64,000 nucleotides of DNA from Pectobacterium aroidearum (GTDB taxonomy: Bacteria > Pseudomonadota > Gammaproteobacteria > Enterobacterales > Enterobacteriaceae). This document shows positions 39,942 through 50,232 of this stretch, piece after piece (position 1 is the first letter of the stretch; each line of letters starts with the position of its first letter). The stretch lies in NCBI RefSeq assembly GCF_041228105.1, contig NZ_CP166097.1, positions 2,108,001-2,172,000 on the forward strand, read 5' to 3'. The notes beneath the pieces were generated by a model, which saw nothing but the letters and a program-made list of their open reading frames with translations, was not told where the DNA came from and searched no databases. Made by a program: the position numbers and the translations under genes.

Positions 39942-41393
39942 ATGCAGCAGACACCGTTATTCAAAAATCACTATTTTCACCAATTGCCGGGGTTCTATAC
40001 CGCGCTACAGCCCAAACCGCTACATGGTGCGCGCTTGCTTTACCATAGCGAGGGGTTAGCCGCCGAACTCGGTTTGTCTTCTGACTGGTTTACGCCAGAA
40101 CAGGATGCCGTTTGGAGCGGCGAGCGTTTGTTGCCGGGAATGGAGCCGCTGGCGCAGGTGTATAGCGGCCATCAGTTTGGCATGTGGGCCGGCCAATTGG
40201 GTGACGGGCGCGGCATCCTGCTGGGAGAACAACAGCTGGCAGATGGTCGCAGCATGGACTGGCACCTGAAAGGCGCAGGGCTGACGCCGTATTCGCGCAT
40301 GGGGGACGGTCGTGCCGTGCTGCGCTCGGTGATACGCGAATTTCTGGCCTCGGAAGCGATGCACCATTTGGGGATCCCCACTACGCGGGCGTTGACGATT
40401 GTCACCAGCACGCATCCGGTACAGCGTGAGCAGGAAGAAAAGGGCGCCATGCTGATGCGCGTAGCGGAAAGCCATGTGCGTTTCGGCCATTTTGAACACT
40501 TCTACTATCGCCGTGAGCCGGAAAAGGTGCGTCAACTGGTGGAGTATGTCATTGCCCGCCACTGGCCGCAGTGGGAAAACGATGAGCGTCGCTATGAGCT
40601 GTGGTTTGGCGATGTGGTAGAACGTACCGCCCGTCTGATTACGCACTGGCAGGCGGTGGGGTTTTCACACGGCGTGATGAATACGGATAATATGTCGATT
40701 CTGGGGCTGACCATCGACTACGGTCCTTATGGCTTTTTAGATGCCTATCAACCCAACTTTATTTGTAACCACTCCGATCATCGCGGGCGCTATGCGTTTG
40801 ATAATCAGCCTGCGGTGGGGCTGTGGAATCTACATCGTCTGGCGCAGGCGCTGTCGGGGTTGATGGATACCGACACGCTGGAGCGCGCGCTTGCCCGCTA
40901 TGAACCGGCGTTGATGCAGCATTATGGCATGCTGATGCGCGCCAAGTTGGGCTTGTTTACCGCGAGCGCGGAAGATAATGACGTACTGGTCGGGCTGTTA
41001 CGTCTGATGCAGCAGGAAGGCAGCGACTACACCCGCACGTTCCGTTTGCTGGCAGACAGTGAAAAGCTGGCATCGCGTGCGCCGCTCCGTGATGAGTTTA
41101 TCGACAGAGCAGCGTTCGATAGCTGGTTTGCGACCTATCGCCAAAGGCTGATGCAGGAAGAGCAAGGTGATGAAGAGCGACGTCGGTTGATGAATACGAC
41201 GAATCCGAAATTTATTCTGCGTAATTATCTGGCGCAAATGGCGATTGAACGGGCTGAAAACGATGACATCAGCGTACTGGCACGTCTGCATCAAGCTTTG
41301 TGTCAGCCGTTTGACGAACAGCCGGATAAGAACGAACTGGCGGCGTTACCACCAGAGTGGGGCAAACATCTGGAGATTTCCTGCTCCAGCTAA
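39942..41393 (+). CDS. selO: protein adenylyltransferase SelO
   Basis: Pseudokinase-fold enzyme that transfers AMP from ATP to proteins, linked to redox stress. 483 aa (E. coli 478); AGGGAG precedes the ATG. Landmarks: [50 protein letters not shown] and the metal-binding DYGPYGFLD. The chain ends CSS: the antepenultimate Cys stands where eukaryotic SelO has selenocysteine. An 8-bp hairpin at 41380-41404 spans the stop codon. Confidence 0.96.
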   Translation: MQQTPLFKNHYFHQLPGFYTALQPKPLHGARLLYHSEGLAAELGLSSDWFTPEQDAVWSGERLLPGMEPLAQVYSGHQFGMWAGQLGDGRGILLGEQQLADGRSMDWHLKGAGLTPYSRMGDGRAVLRSVIREFLASEAMHHLGIPTTRALTIVTSTHPVQREQEEKGAMLMRVAESHVRFGHFEHFYYRREPEKVRQLVEYVIARHWPQWENDERRYELWFGDVVERTARLITHWQAVGFSHGVMNTDNMSILGLTIDYGPYGFLDAYQPNFICNHSDHRGRYAFDNQPAVGLWNLHRLAQALSGLMDTDTLERALARYEPALMQHYGMLMRAKLGLFTASAEDNDVLVGLLRLMQQEGSDYTRTFRLLADSEKLASRAPLRDEFIDRAAFDSWFATYRQRLMQEEQGDEERRRLMNTTNPKFILRNYLAQMAIERAENDDISVLARLHQALCQPFDEQPDKNELAALPPEWGKHLEISCSS

Positions 41394-41411
41394 GCCGGAG
41401 CAGGGGGATGG

Positions 41412-42209
41412 CTATTGCCGCAGGTAAACCTGAGGAAGGGGATAGTCAGGGTGTGAACCGACGCTGAGATCGGCGCGATACCAGTGGGTCAACGTCTCCG
41501 CCTGCAGCACCTGTGCGGGCGTACCCTGTGCGACCAGTTTTCCTTCGTGTAACAACAGAATGCGATCGGCATACAGCGCCGCCAAATTCAGATCGTGCAG
41601 GACGCAGCATACGGCTAACGGCTGTTCACGCGTAAGCTGCTTGAGTAGCCGCAAGAGATGCTGCTGATGGTACAGATCCAGCGCCGACGTGGGTTCATCG
41701 AGAAACAGCCAACCCGGCGTCGGTTCTGGATGCCACAGCTGCGCCAGCACGCGAGCGAGCTGTACACGCTGCTGCTCCCCGCCGGACAGGTGGCGATAGT
41801 CACGCGCAGCCAGTTCCAGACAGCCCGTTTGCGCCATGACCTGCTGAATGACGTCATCATTTTTCGGATAGCCCCCATGCGGGGAACGCCCCATCGCGAC
41901 GACATCCCGCACGCTAAATGCAAACGCCATGCCGCTATGCTGACGCATCACCGCGCGTGTTTTTGCCAGCGCGCCGGGCTGCCAGTGTGAAAATGGCTGT
42001 CCGGCTAACAAGCACTCGCCGTCATCGGGCGTCAAATAACCGGTCAACAAACGGAGCAGGGTCGACTTTCCCGCGCCGTTGGGGCCGATAATTGCGACGA
42101 TTTCCCCACAGTGCAGTTCCAGAGAAACATCATCCGTCAGATAGCGACCGTTGGTCTGAAAGCGTAGATGGCGCGCGACTAACGTCTGGTCAAACGCGGA
42201 GTCAGTCAT
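41412..42209 (-). CDS. hmuV: haem ABC transporter ATPase
   Basis: ATPase of the HmuTUV haem importer. 265 aa from ATG 42209, which has AAAGGA at good spacing; a GTG at 42215 adds two residues. Walker [10 protein letters not shown], the signature [19 protein letters not shown], Walker [13 protein letters not shown] and [15 protein letters not shown] are intact. The long inserted loop before Walker B (WHPEPTPG) is typical of HmuV. Last gene of the operon; overlaps hmuU. Confidence 0.94.
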   Translation of the reverse strand: MTDSAFDQTLVARHLRFQTNGRYLTDDVSLELHCGEIVAIIGPNGAGKSTLLRLLTGYLTPDDGECLLAGQPFSHWQPGALAKTRAVMRQHSGMAFAFSVRDVVAMGRSPHGGYPKNDDVIQQVMAQTGCLELAARDYRHLSGGEQQRVQLARVLAQLWHPEPTPGWLFLDEPTSALDLYHQQHLLRLLKQLTREQPLAVCCVLHDLNLAALYADRILLLHEGKLVAQGTPAQVLQAETLTHWYRADLSVGSHPDYPLPQVYLRQ

Positions 42210-43206
42210 TGCCACGTCCTTTATGCTGAACGATCAGCCATAAGAAATACGGCCCGCCAATCAGGCTGCTTAACAGCCCAACGGGCATTTCTGCTGGCGC
42301 AAGCAGCGTGCGTGCCAGCGTATCGGCAAACAGGAGCAGACAGGCACCGCCGAGAATAGAACCGGGAAGGAGCCAGCGATGATCGGCACCCAGATGCAAA
42401 CGTATCAGATGTGGAATGATAAGCCCGACAAACCCGATCACGCCGCTCACCGCCACTGCGACACCTACCAACAGCGAGCTGAGCAACAGAAGAATATGCT
42501 TGGTACGCCTCACGTTGACACCGAGGTAGTGCGCTTCTTCATCCCCGAGTTGAAGCAGGTTCAAACGGCGTGCGTAGTACAGCGTCACGATCATGGCGGG
42601 GATGGTCAGCGTACTGGCAACCAGCAACATCGGCCACTGTGCCTGTCCGAGACTGCCCATGCCCCAGAGTGAAAACTGGCGCAACTGTTGGTCGGTGCTG
42701 ATGTAGGTCAGGACACCGATCAGCGCGATACACAGCGCATTGAGCGCGATGCCTGCCAACAGCAGTCGCGTTAATCCACCTTGTTCGGAACGGCTGAGGA
42801 TGAAAATGATGGCGGTAACCGCCAGACTCCCCGCAAAGGCGGCAAACATCGGACTGTAAAGTGCCAGCAGTGGGGGAAGACCAAGCGGTAGCACGATAGT
42901 CAGCGCCACGCAGAGTGCGGCACCGCTGCTGATGCCAAGCAGGCCGGGATCGGCAAGCGGATTACGAAATAATCCCTGCATAATTGCGCCGGAACAGGCC
43001 AGCGCGCCGCCGACGAGTATCGCCAGCAGTACGCGAGGAACGCGGATATTCAACCAGATATGCCAGATCGGATCGTCAAGCGGCGTTTGCCATAACATTT
43101 TGAGCGAGAGGGTCAGTGCGCCCATGTTGGCGGCACCGACCATCAGTGCCACCATCAGTAACAGCAGTGCGAGCAACCACGTGCGCGGGTGAAACCGTGA
43201 CGTCAT
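42202..43206 (-). CDS. hmuU: haem ABC transporter permease
   Basis: Inner-membrane FecCD-type permease, 334 aa, about 10 membrane segments. Conserved blocks: [48 protein letters not shown] and [15 protein letters not shown]. It overlaps hmuT at one end by 4 bases and hmuV at the other. Confidence 0.94.
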   Translation of the reverse strand: MTSRFHPRTWLLALLLLMVALMVGAANMGALTLSLKMLWQTPLDDPIWHIWLNIRVPRVLLAILVGGALACSGAIMQGLFRNPLADPGLLGISSGAALCVALTIVLPLGLPPLLALYSPMFAAFAGSLAVTAIIFILSRSEQGGLTRLLLAGIALNALCIALIGVLTYISTDQQLRQFSLWGMGSLGQAQWPMLLVASTLTIPAMIVTLYYARRLNLLQLGDEEAHYLGVNVRRTKHILLLLSSLLVGVAVAVSGVIGFVGLIIPHLIRLHLGADHRWLLPGSILGGACLLLFADTLARTLLAPAEMPVGLLSSLIGGPYFLWLIVQHKGRGND

Positions 43207-44021
43207 TTTATCGCTTCGGCTGTCTGGCGCAGCGTTGCCATTAGCGCTGGGGTGTCGAGCGTAAAGCCGAGCATTGCCATGTCATCGACGACGAGCAGGC
43301 GTTTCTGCTTGCCAGCAGGCGTCAGTTCCAGACCGGGTAATTTCCAGACTTGCGCTTCACCACCCAATGTTTTCAGCCCCTGACTGGAGATCAGAATCAG
43401 GTCCGGCGCACTGGCAACCACGCCTTCTTGCGACAGCGGCTGGTAACGCTCAACGTTTTGCATGGCATTCTTTAATCCCGCGCTGCGGATAATCGTGTCC
43501 GCCGGGGTATTTTTGCCTGCCGCCAGCGCGGTCATGCCGCCGTGGCTGAGAACGAACAGCACATTCACCGGCAGCGGGGCGTTTTTTACTGCCGCCAGTT
43601 GCTGTTGATAGGTTTCCGCCAGCTTTTTACCTTCCGTCTCTTTCCCCAGCGCCTGTGCGATGACGCCGATTTTTTGCGGCACAACATCCAACGAAGGCTG
43701 AGCAGGAACGTGAACGACTTTGGTACCGCTGCTGGCAACCTGCTGCAGAATGAGAGACGGCTGAGACAGATCGCTGGCGACAACCAGAGACGGTTTCATT
43801 GCCAGAATGCCTTCGGTATTGAGCTGGCGCATATAGCCGACATCAGGCAGCTTCTTCACCGCTTCCGGGTGCAGGCTGGTGCTGTCTCGCGCAACCAGAT
43901 CTTTCTCTGCGCCCAGCGCATAGATGATTTCCGTGACGTCACCGCCGATAGACACGATACGTTCGGCAGCAGACACCCCCAGTGGGAGTGTCAATAGCAG
44001 GGGGAATAGCCAGTTTTTCAT
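43203..44021 (-). CDS. hmuT: periplasmic haem-binding protein
   Basis: Haem carrier of the HmuTUV system, 272 aa. Signal peptide of about 18 residues ([13 protein letters not shown]). Fold of the cluster A-II substrate-binding proteins with the [17 protein letters not shown] motif. The haem-ligating Tyr candidate is in [12 protein letters not shown]. Start overlaps the hmuS stop. Confidence 0.93.
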   Translation of the reverse strand: MKNWLFPLLLTLPLGVSAAERIVSIGGDVTEIIYALGAEKDLVARDSTSLHPEAVKKLPDVGYMRQLNTEGILAMKPSLVVASDLSQPSLILQQVASSGTKVVHVPAQPSLDVVPQKIGVIAQALGKETEGKKLAETYQQQLAAVKNAPLPVNVLFVLSHGGMTALAAGKNTPADTIIRSAGLKNAMQNVERYQPLSQEGVVASAPDLILISSQGLKTLGGEAQVWKLPGLELTPAGKQKRLLVVDDMAMLGFTLDTPALMATLRQTAEAIK

Positions 44022-45070
44022 GCAGCGAGATCCTTATGCGGTTTCAGGGCATCGATTTGATTACGCCATTGCTGTTGTTCCGGCGTTCCTTCGGTACGTT
44101 GCCCGAAGAGTTGTGCAATTTGAGAGCCGTCTGCGGCATAGAGTTCGAGGCTGGTCACGACACCATCGACCGTCGGTTTACGCGTCACCCAGCTTTCAGC
44201 AATCGCGTCTTCGATCAGATGCAGAGTAAAATCTTTATTAAAGATGTTAATCCATTCCGCGTGTTGTTCCATACGTTCTACGCGCTCGAGTGTGCCGGTG
44301 AAAATTTGTACACAGCCACGGTTGCCGACAAATACCATGATTTCGTTTTGATCTTCACGCGCGGCAAACAGGATCTGTGACAGCGCATCGTTGTCTACTC
44401 GGTAGGCCAAATCGTCAGCGACCGAGTTAAACGCCTGCTGACGCGTCAGGTTATAGCGCTTGAGCAGGATGAAGAAATCATGCACATCCTTCATCGCACG
44501 CCAATCTGCTTCAAACTGAGGATTATGGGCGATGGCCTGTTCGGCCGCCGTGCCATTGCCTGCCGGACGAAGTGCCAATGCGGGGTTTTCGCTGCTGGTG
44601 AATTTCTCAACGAATAGCTGCCAGGCGGCCATATCCGTGGTGTCGGTCGTGTAGACCTTCAGAATCGCATCGCCCTGATGATCGAAGAATTGAATGCTTT
44701 GACGCTCTCCGCGCGCGGTGTTTTCACGCAGCGCAAAGGCTGAAGCCCATTGAGAGAGGAATAAACGCAGATCCAATCCGCGCGGGTTGAGGATAAGGCC
44801 AGCATGTCCATCCAGCGTCTGGTTTTGATAATAGCCAGTATGCTCATGCACGGCGTACTCGTTGCGCGTGATCGACTTGGTATTACCAACCTGCTCCAGC
44901 GCGCTTAACCAGACTTTAGCATCACCCTGTAGGCGTTGCGCATCGTGTCCGACACGGGCGTGAGTCAGTTCCGCTTCGCTGATGCCGAGTAGCGCAGCTA
45001 GATCGCGAGCATATTTACGCGGATGTTCAACTTTAGCCTGGAGGTATTGTTGGTAAATAGACGTCTGCAT
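44018..45070 (-). CDS. hmuS: haemin-degrading/haem-handling factor
   Basis: Cytoplasmic haem-binding protein of the HemS/ChuS/HmuS family, 350 aa, with the usual two repeated halves. HemS-family members bind haem and help release iron from it. First gene of hmuSTUV; a Fur box lies 41 bases upstream. No hemP or hmuR receptor gene stands next to it, unlike many hmu loci. Confidence 0.93.
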   Translation of the reverse strand: MQTSIYQQYLQAKVEHPRKYARDLAALLGISEAELTHARVGHDAQRLQGDAKVWLSALEQVGNTKSITRNEYAVHEHTGYYQNQTLDGHAGLILNPRGLDLRLFLSQWASAFALRENTARGERQSIQFFDHQGDAILKVYTTDTTDMAAWQLFVEKFTSSENPALALRPAGNGTAAEQAIAHNPQFEADWRAMKDVHDFFILLKRYNLTRQQAFNSVADDLAYRVDNDALSQILFAAREDQNEIMVFVGNRGCVQIFTGTLERVERMEQHAEWINIFNKDFTLHLIEDAIAESWVTRKPTVDGVVTSLELYAADGSQIAQLFGQRTEGTPEQQQWRNQIDALKPHKDLAA

Positions 45071-45110
45071 CTCGTTCGTTCCCTTAATCGTTGTCGTATT
45101 GATTATAGCA

Positions 45111-45131
45111 ATGAATGAGAATCATTTTCAT
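45111..45131. promoter_or_regulatory. Fur box of the hmu operon
   Basis: AATGAGAATCATTTTCATG at 45114-45132 matches the 19-bp AATGANAATNATTNTCATT consensus except at the last base. It lies ahead of hmuS in the promoter region, so iron repression is expected. Confidence 0.85.
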
Positions 45132-45245
45132 GTAACAAAAACGCAACCTCAAGTGAAGTTTTCTTAATAAGTGGAATAAGAGAAATCGTAAGAGGAATTT
45201 ACGTGCTGCGAAAGTGTGAGAGAGGCGGCGGGAAAAGAGGAAACG

Positions 45246-45280
45246 GCTGGCACACGACCGGAGAAGGTGAGTGTGCCAGC
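45246..45280 (-). terminator. terminator of aroH
   Basis: A perfect 10-bp GCTGGCACAC/GTGTGCCAGC stem with a 15-nt loop lies just after the aroH stop on the minus strand. Downstream on that strand is a modest T-rich stretch (GTTTCCTCTTTTC). Confidence 0.65.
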
Positions 45281-45290
45281 GCGTATCGGA

Positions 45291-46337
45291 TTAGAAACGG
45301 CTGTCGACGGCGTCTGCCAGACGAGCCAGCAGCGTTTCGGTGTCCTGCCAGCTCAGACAAGGATCGGTAATGGATTGCCCATACGTCAATGCCAGAGGAT
45401 TGATAGCAGGCTGGTTGCCTTCAATTAAGAAACTTTCCGCCATGATGCCCGCGATGGCGCGTGAGCCCGCACGAATTTGCTGGCAGATGTCATCGGCTAC
45501 ATCGAGCTGGCGACGGTGCTGTTTCTGACAGTTGGCATGACTGAAATCGATCACCAGATGCTCGGGCAGCGAGAACTCACGCAGATGAGCGCAGGCGGCA
45601 GCGATGTCTTCCGCGTGGTAATTCGGTTTTTTCCCGCCGCGCATAATAATATGACCAAACGGGTTGCCCTGCGTTTTGTAGACCGACATGAAGCCCTGCT
45701 TATCCGGCGAAAGGAACATATGCTGGGCACGGGCGGCACGAATGGCATCGACGGCGATGCGCGTGTTGCCGTCTGTGCCGTTCTTGAAGCCGACGGGGCA
45801 GGACAGCGCCGAGGCCATTTCCCGATGAATCTGGCTTTCAGTGGTTCTTGCGCCAATCGCACCCCAGCTAATCAGGTCGGCAATATATTGGCCGGTGACC
45901 ATATCGAGGAATTCCGTCGCGGTTGGCAATCCGAGTTGATTGACGTCCAACAGCAGGCGGCGTGCAATCTCCAGCCCTTCGTTTACCTGGAAGGTGCCGT
46001 TGAGTGCCGGATCGGAAATGAGTCCCTTCCAGCCGACGACCGTGCGCGGTTTTTCAAAATAGGTGCGCATGACGACTTCCAATCGATCCTGATACTGCGT
46101 GCGCAGCGCAGCAAGACGGCGTGCATAATCTAGCGCACTGTCGGTGTCATGGATCGAACATGGGCCAATCACGACGAGAAGACGTGGATCGTGACCGGTT
46201 AGGATGACTTCAATTTTCTTGCGTGACGAGGTGACATTTTCGGCAACGGCAGGGGTGATCGGGAATCTGGCGAGTAACGTTTGGGGTGTAACCAGACTCT
46301 CGATGCGCGCGCTCCGCAGTTCATCTGTTTGTAGCAT
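45291..46337 (-). CDS. aroH: 3-deoxy-7-phosphoheptulonate synthase (Trp-type)
   Basis: First step of the shikimate pathway (PEP plus erythrose 4-phosphate). 348 aa from ATG 46337, exactly the E. coli AroH length; the frame to 46379 is unconserved. It follows E. coli AroH closely (TDELRSARIESLVTP at the start, ADAVDSRF at the end). Catalytic landmarks: GPCSIHD, KPRTVVGWKG, GARTTESQIHRE and DFSHANCQKQ. The sequence and its position next to ppsR support AroH over AroF/AroG. Confidence 0.95.
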   Translation of the reverse strand: MLQTDELRSARIESLVTPQTLLARFPITPAVAENVTSSRKKIEVILTGHDPRLLVVIGPCSIHDTDSALDYARRLAALRTQYQDRLEVVMRTYFEKPRTVVGWKGLISDPALNGTFQVNEGLEIARRLLLDVNQLGLPTATEFLDMVTGQYIADLISWGAIGARTTESQIHREMASALSCPVGFKNGTDGNTRIAVDAIRAARAQHMFLSPDKQGFMSVYKTQGNPFGHIIMRGGKKPNYHAEDIAAACAHLREFSLPEHLVIDFSHANCQKQHRRQLDVADDICQQIRAGSRAIAGIMAESFLIEGNQPAINPLALTYGQSITDPCLSWQDTETLLARLADAVDSRF

Positions 46338-46525
46338 GTTTTGTCTCTGAATACGGTCAAGTCGAAAACCTGTCATCACCGAAAAAACATGGACATCCCG
46401 GTGTTTTCAGACAAGGTTTCCAACTAAAAGGTTGCTTCGCAGCGGCGAAATGCCGGGAAGTGATGGAGCACACAATAAACGAAATGGCGCACATTACAAC
46501 CGCATTAGGACAAAAAATCTATCAT

Positions 46526-46535
46526 GTACTAGTAC
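46526..46535. promoter_or_regulatory. possible TrpR half-operator upstream of aroH
   Basis: The palindrome GTACTAGTAC contains the GTACTAGT half-site of the trp operator. It lies about 190 bases from aroH and overlaps the ppsR stop. The second half-site is not recognisable. Confidence 0.25.
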
Positions 46536-47350
46536 ATTCTTCGACTCATGCCAAGAATGTCGATGATTTTGGCGGAAATTTCCTCAACGGAATAATTGGT
46601 CGTATTGAGATATTTAATCTGGTGTTTGCGAAATAGCGCTTCAACTTCGCTGAGCTCCATGCGGCACTGGCGTAGTGACGCATAGCGGCTGTTTCCCCGG
46701 CGTTCTTCCCGAATGGCCGCCAGCCGTTCTGCATCAATGGTGAGTCCGAAGAGCTTGTGCTGGAAGAGCTTCAACGCATCCGGCAGGCGCAGGTTGTCCA
46801 TATCATCAGCAATAAAAGGGTAGTTGGCGGCACGAATACCGAATTGCATCGCCAGATAAAGGCTGGTCGGCGTCTTGCCGCAGCGTGACACACCCAGCAA
46901 AATCACCTGCGCTTGATCGAGATTGCGCAGTGAAATGCCGTCATCGTGTGCCAGCGTGTAGTCGATGGCAGCGATACGGGCGTCGTATTTGCTCAGATTA
47001 TTGGCCGTCAAACCATGAGTACGGTTAGCAACTGGCGTAGGCGGCGTGTTCAATTCTTCCTGTAAGGGTGCAACCAGCGCCTGTACGATGTCCTGGCAAA
47101 ATCCTTCGCTACTGATAATAATGTTACGCACGGTCGGCGTGACAATGGAGTAAAACACTAGCGGACGCACACCGGTTTGCTGATACAACGTATTGATTTG
47201 TTCACACACGGCTTTGGCGCGCGCTTCACTTTCAACGAAAGGTAAGGTATAGCTAACTGTGTTCACGGGGAACTGGGACAACACCGCATGACCCAGTACT
47301 TCTGCCGTAATGGCCGTACCGTCCGAGACATAAAATACGCTTCTTTCCAC
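46529..47350 (-). CDS. ppsR: PEP synthase regulatory protein (kinase/pyrophosphorylase)
   Basis: Bifunctional ADP-dependent kinase and phosphate-dependent pyrophosphorylase that inactivates and reactivates PpsA. 273 aa from GTG 47350, which has AAGGGGG in front; the ATG-started frame to 47386 would bypass it. P-loop-like [19 protein letters not shown] near residues 150-168 and the C-terminal GMSRRMY are conserved. Divergent from its target ppsA, with 300 bases between. Confidence 0.95.
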   Translation of the reverse strand: MERSVFYVSDGTAITAEVLGHAVLSQFPVNTVSYTLPFVESEARAKAVCEQINTLYQQTGVRPLVFYSIVTPTVRNIIISSEGFCQDIVQALVAPLQEELNTPPTPVANRTHGLTANNLSKYDARIAAIDYTLAHDDGISLRNLDQAQVILLGVSRCGKTPTSLYLAMQFGIRAANYPFIADDMDNLRLPDALKLFQHKLFGLTIDAERLAAIREERRGNSRYASLRQCRMELSEVEALFRKHQIKYLNTTNYSVEEISAKIIDILGMSRRMY

Positions 47351-47535
47351 ATAACCCCCTTGTGATACTTCCGACAGCTCGAACACGTTAACCTCGTCAA
47401 AAATTGTGTTTTACGAATACTTTTATTAAAACACCATTTCATTATCTTTATGATAAAGAATGCTAATCTTCTACGATATTGGATTTTTACCGTGTTAGGC
47501 AATCATTCGCCGTGAAATCAGTTTTTTTTCATAGG

Positions 47536-47547
47536 TTGATCGATTCA
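47536..47547. promoter_or_regulatory. candidate Cra (FruR) site upstream of ppsA
   Basis: On the minus strand TGAATCGATCAA fits the Cra consensus TGAAWCGNTNNW completely. It lies 104 bases before ppsA, some 30 bases upstream of a possible -10 TATGCT at 47571-47576. Cra activates ppsA in E. coli from such a position. Confidence 0.6.
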
Positions 47548-47650
47548 CCTGTCCATGTTCATCAAAACGCTATGCTAACCTGATTGCGTTGAGGCGATTC
47601 TCAACCGAACTCTTTCATACCCTAATTGTATGCAGAAAGGATTATTTTCG

Positions 47651-50029
47651 ATGTCCAATAACGGCCCTGATTTGCGTAATGTCCTTTGGTATAACCAGCT
47701 CGGTATGCACGACGTTGAAAGGGTGGGGGGCAAAAATGCCTCTCTGGGTGAAATGATCACCAACCTTTCAGGATTGGGCGTAGCCGTTCCCAACGGCTTT
47801 GCGACAACGGCGCAGGCGTTTAATGATTTTCTTAATCAAAGCGGGATTAACCAGCGCATTTATGAGCTGCTCGATCGCACCGACATTGACGACCTGAATC
47901 AACTGGCCAGCGCGGGTACGCAGATTCGCCAGTGGATTATTGATACGCCATTCCAGCCGGAGCTGGAGAAGGCGATCAGCGACGCCTATCAGCAACTGGC
48001 CGATGGCGAGAAAGACGCCTCGTTTGCTGTGCGTTCTTCCGCCACCGCAGAAGATATGCCGGATGCGTCTTTTGCCGGCCAACAGGAAACTTTCCTGAAT
48101 GTGCAGGGTATTGATGCTGTGATGGTCGCGGTGAAGCACGTGTTTGCGTCGTTGTTTAATGACCGCGCGATCTCCTACCGTGTGCATCAGGGCTACGACC
48201 ATCGCGGTGTGGCGCTGTCGGCGGGCGTGCAGCGCATGGTGCGTTCCGATCTGGCTTCCGCGGGCGTGATGTTTACCATTGATACCGAATCCGGTTTTGA
48301 TCAGGTGGTGTTTATCACGTCGGCTTACGGTTTGGGTGAAATGGTGGTGCAGGGCGCGGTGAACCCGGACGAGTTCTATGTCCACAAGCCGACCTTGCAG
48401 AACAACAAACCTGCGATTGTGCGCCGTAACATGGGATCGAAAAAAATCCGTATGGTGTATGCCGCGAGCCAGGAACATGGCAAGCAGGTACGGATTGAAG
48501 ATGTGCCGGCAGAGCAAACGACGCGTTTCAGCCTGACGGACGACGAAGTGCAGGCGCTGGCGCGTCAGGCACTGCTGATTGAAAAACATTACGGCCGCCC
48601 GATGGACATCGAGTGGGCGAAGGATGGTCACACCGGTAAGCTCTACATCGTGCAGGCGCGCCCGGAAACGGTGCGTTCCAACGGTCAGGTGATGGAGCGT
48701 TACCACCTGCCAGCCAGCGGTACGGTGCTGGTGGAAGGCCGTGCGATCGGTCACCGCATCGGTGCGGGTGAAGTCAAAGTGATTCAGGACATCAGCGAGA
48801 TGCACCTGATCAACGCAGGCGATGTACTGGTTACCGACATGACCGACCCGGACTGGGAACCGATCATGAAGAAGGCGGCAGCGATTGTGACCAATCGCGG
48901 CGGACGTACCTGCCATGCGGCGATTATCGCGCGTGAGCTGGGCATTCCAGCCGTTGTGGGCTGCGGCGATGCGACCGAGCGTTTGCGCAAAGGGCAAAAA
49001 GTCACCGTTTCTTGTGCGGAAGGCGACACGGGCTATGTGTATCAGGATCTGCTGGATTTCTCCGTGAAGAGTTCACAGATTGATGAAATGCCAGCTCTGC
49101 CGCTGAAAATCATGATGAACGTGGGCAACCCTGACCGCGCGTTTGATTTTGCCTGCCTGCCAAACGATGGCGTCGGTCTGGCGCGTCTGGAATTCATCAT
49201 CAACCGCATGATTGGCGTGCACCCGCGTGCGTTGCTGGAATTCGACCAGCAAACCCCTGAGCTGCAACGTGAGATCAAGACGCTGATGCAGGGCTTCGAC
49301 GATCCGATCGAGTTCTACGTCGGTCGTCTGACGGAAGGGATCGCGACGCTGGCAGCCGCATTCTCGCCGAAGCGCGTTATTGTCCGCCTGTCCGATTTTA
49401 AATCCAACGAGTACGCCAATCTGGTCGGTGGCGAGCGTTATGAGCCGGAAGAAGAGAACCCGATGCTGGGCTTCCGCGGTGCGGGTCGCTATGTGTCGCC
49501 GGACTTCAAAGCCTGTTTTGCGCTGGAATGCGAAGCGGTTAAACGCGTGCGTAATGTGATGGGTCTGAAGAACGTGGAAATCATGATCCCGTTTGTTCGT
49601 ACCGTGGCGCAAGCGGAATCGGTGATTGCAGAACTGGCGAATCAGGGGCTGCGTCGTGGCGAAGATGGTCTGAAAATCATCATGATGTGCGAGATTCCGT
49701 CCAACGCGCTGCTGGCTGACGAATTCCTGCAACACTTTGATGGTTTCTCCATCGGCTCAAATGACATGACGCAGCTGGCGCTGGGTCTGGATCGTGACTC
49801 CGGCGTGGTATCGTCGCTGTTTGATGAGCGTAACGATGCGGTGAAGGCGCTGTTGTCGATGGCGATCAAGGCCGCCAAGAAGCAGGGTAAATACGTCGGT
49901 ATTTGCGGACAGGGTCCGTCAGATCACGAAGATTTTGCCCTCTGGCTGATGGAACAAGGCATCGATAGCCTGTCGCTCAACCCAGACACCGTGGTGCAAA
50001 CCTGGCTGAATCTGGCTGAGCACAAGTAA
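47651..50029 (+). CDS. ppsA: phosphoenolpyruvate synthase
   Basis: Converts pyruvate and ATP to PEP, AMP and phosphate in gluconeogenesis. 792 aa from ATG 47651, like E. coli; seven codons upstream (47630) lack similarity. N-terminal ATP-grasp domain ([10 protein letters not shown] ... [20 protein letters not shown]), central swivelling domain with the phosphohistidine His422 in [11 protein letters not shown], and C-terminal PEP/pyruvate barrel ending [10 protein letters not shown]. Activity is set by the divergent ppsR product. Confidence 0.98.
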   Translation: MSNNGPDLRNVLWYNQLGMHDVERVGGKNASLGEMITNLSGLGVAVPNGFATTAQAFNDFLNQSGINQRIYELLDRTDIDDLNQLASAGTQIRQWIIDTPFQPELEKAISDAYQQLADGEKDASFAVRSSATAEDMPDASFAGQQETFLNVQGIDAVMVAVKHVFASLFNDRAISYRVHQGYDHRGVALSAGVQRMVRSDLASAGVMFTIDTESGFDQVVFITSAYGLGEMVVQGAVNPDEFYVHKPTLQNNKPAIVRRNMGSKKIRMVYAASQEHGKQVRIEDVPAEQTTRFSLTDDEVQALARQALLIEKHYGRPMDIEWAKDGHTGKLYIVQARPETVRSNGQVMERYHLPASGTVLVEGRAIGHRIGAGEVKVIQDISEMHLINAGDVLVTDMTDPDWEPIMKKAAAIVTNRGGRTCHAAIIARELGIPAVVGCGDATERLRKGQKVTVSCAEGDTGYVYQDLLDFSVKSSQIDEMPALPLKIMMNVGNPDRAFDFACLPNDGVGLARLEFIINRMIGVHPRALLEFDQQTPELQREIKTLMQGFDDPIEFYVGRLTEGIATLAAAFSPKRVIVRLSDFKSNEYANLVGGERYEPEEENPMLGFRGAGRYVSPDFKACFALECEAVKRVRNVMGLKNVEIMIPFVRTVAQAESVIAELANQGLRRGEDGLKIIMMCEIPSNALLADEFLQHFDGFSIGSNDMTQLALGLDRDSGVVSSLFDERNDAVKALLSMAIKAAKKQGKYVGICGQGPSDHEDFALWLMEQGIDSLSLNPDTVVQTWLNLAEHK

Positions 50030-50094
50030 TTAGTTCGGTGAATGTCTGATATATAATCATCAGGCAACTGAAACAGTATTCACAGAATGAAAAC

Positions 50095-50197
50095 GGTGGT
50101 AATGGAATAGAAGAGTAAAGCGTTTGCGCCATGGATGGCGCAATCCGAGCGTACAGGGATGTATTCACAGCGTCTTTACGATCTATCCATTACCACC
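50095..50197. repeat. nested inverted-repeat element between ppsA and apbE
   Basis: Outer arms GGTGGTAATGGA (50095-50106) and TCCATTACCACC (50186-50197) are perfect complements. The pairing continues imperfectly through GTAAAGCG/CGTCTTTAC. Inside is a perfect TTGCGCCA-TGGA-TGGCGCAA hairpin at 50124-50143. It lies between the convergent ppsA and apbE genes and has no T tract. It looks like a small dispersed or mobile palindromic repeat. Confidence 0.6.
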
Positions 50198-50232
50198 GCT
50201 CGACCGCCGCTGATCGCAAGTCGTGCTGAAAA

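Noticed and set aside
41382..41393. Selenocysteine codon in selO
   Set aside because: The position homologous to eukaryotic Sec is encoded as TGC (Cys), followed by two Ser codons and TAA; there is no in-frame TGA.
41380..41404. Terminator at the selO/hmuV convergence
   Set aside because: The CCTGCTCC/GGAGCAGG hairpin is real, but no T tract follows on either strand, so I did not list it as a terminator.
45071..45290. Small hemP-like gene beside hmuS
   Set aside because: Only about 40 bases lie between the Fur box and the hmuS start, and no suitable small frame exists in either direction.
45477..46133. 218-codon frame antisense to aroH
   Set aside because: No domain and inside a full-length aroH.
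47768..48997. 409-codon open frame antisense to ppsA
   Set aside because: It mirrors ppsA codon bias, its translation is His/Arg/Gln-rich without domains, and the sense gene is certain.
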